A DNA stretch of 64,000 nucleotides from Ceratopteris richardii (taxonomy: Eukaryota > Streptophyta > Polypodiopsida > Polypodiales > Pteridaceae), in NCBI GenBank assembly GCA_020310875.1, contig CM035422.1, positions 51,593,894 to 51,657,893 on the forward strand, given 5' to 3'. The notes below the pieces were generated by a model that saw nothing but the letters and a program-made list of their open reading frames with translations, made no database searches and was not told where the DNA came from. A program made the translations under genes and the position numbers. Positions 63,973-64,000 of this stretch are shown in pieces (position 1 is the stretch's first letter; the number at the start of each line of letters is the position of its first letter).

Positions 63973-64000
63973 TCCATCCTGATATACATAGGTTCCAAAC

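Larger units (their letters stand above)
54031..64000 (-). mobile_element. G7: family A Ty3/gypsy element with post-integrase protease, 5' end beyond the window
   Basis: The minus strand reads gag N-terminus (right edge), gag-PR-RT (740-codon frame), RT end, RNase H, integrase, a second retropepsin-like domain, a noncoding gap, a long ORF of unknown function, PPT and 3' LTR. It is the best-preserved family A copy. The gag core with the zinc knuckles is deleted near 63470. Most remaining lesions are single stops or frameshifts. Confidence 0.9.

Overview
This window is a stack of decayed LTR retrotransposons with no intact host gene. It looks like a large, repeat-rich land-plant nuclear genome. 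Both LTR superfamilies are of plant type, one Ty3/gypsy primer-binding site is close to the plant tRNA-Asp type, one copia primer-binding site matches initiator tRNA-Met, and the only host-gene trace is a piece of a plant-type Argonaute. I cannot name the species; a non-flowering plant or another large-genome lineage would fit, but the sequence does not decide it.

Layout, left to right. G1 (about 1-8592, +) is a family A gypsy element: end of the 5' LTR, tRNA-Asp-like PBS, a leader rich in GTATCG palindromes, broken gag, protease, RT and RNase H, and the start of integrase. A solo copia LTR (7855-8463, 5-bp target duplication) sits inside its integrase. G2 (8593-18592, -) is a family B gypsy element with gag-PR-RT-RH-IN and a third ORF of about 700 codons after integrase. 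C1 (18593-20459, +) is a copia remnant holding an Argonaute MID/PIWI fragment. C2 (20460-22887, +) is a copia remnant with IN-RT-RH and a short LTR. C3 is a copia gag/protease split by three insertions: G3 (23833-33204, +, complete family B element), a 1.24-kb solo LTR (34159-35397) and G4 (35471-40636, -, family B). G4 lacks its own 5' end and is joined in frame to a copia 5' LTR-PBS-gag segment, C4 (40637 to about 41710, -). C5 (41935 to about 43060, +) is a copia RNase H plus 3' LTR.

From 43 to 50.6 kb lie noncoding, AT-rich and simple-repeat stretches around G5 (45598-48171, -), a gag-protease remnant whose last ORF carries a predicted membrane segment. G6 (about 50650-53690, +) is a gag-protease piece of family A. 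G7 (about 54030 to the right edge, -) is a family A element with gag-PR-RT-RH-IN, then a second aspartic-protease domain after integrase, then a long ORF of unknown function.

Family A (G1, G6, G7) has CX2CX3HX4C zinc knuckles and a DSG-type protease. Family B (G2, G3, G4) has CX2CX4HX4C knuckles, a DGG-type protease, a YLDDF reverse transcriptase, a coiled-coil ORF3, a shared LTR hairpin and a CATG tetranucleotide at every readable insertion edge. By hand count the LTR pairs of G2 and G3 differ at roughly 5 percent of sites. Nothing here looks autonomous today: every element has stops, frameshifts, deletions or lost catalytic residues. The points most worth checking are the post-integrase protease of G7, the Argonaute fragment in a copia remnant, family B ORF3, and the copia/gypsy chimera at 40.2-41.0 kb.
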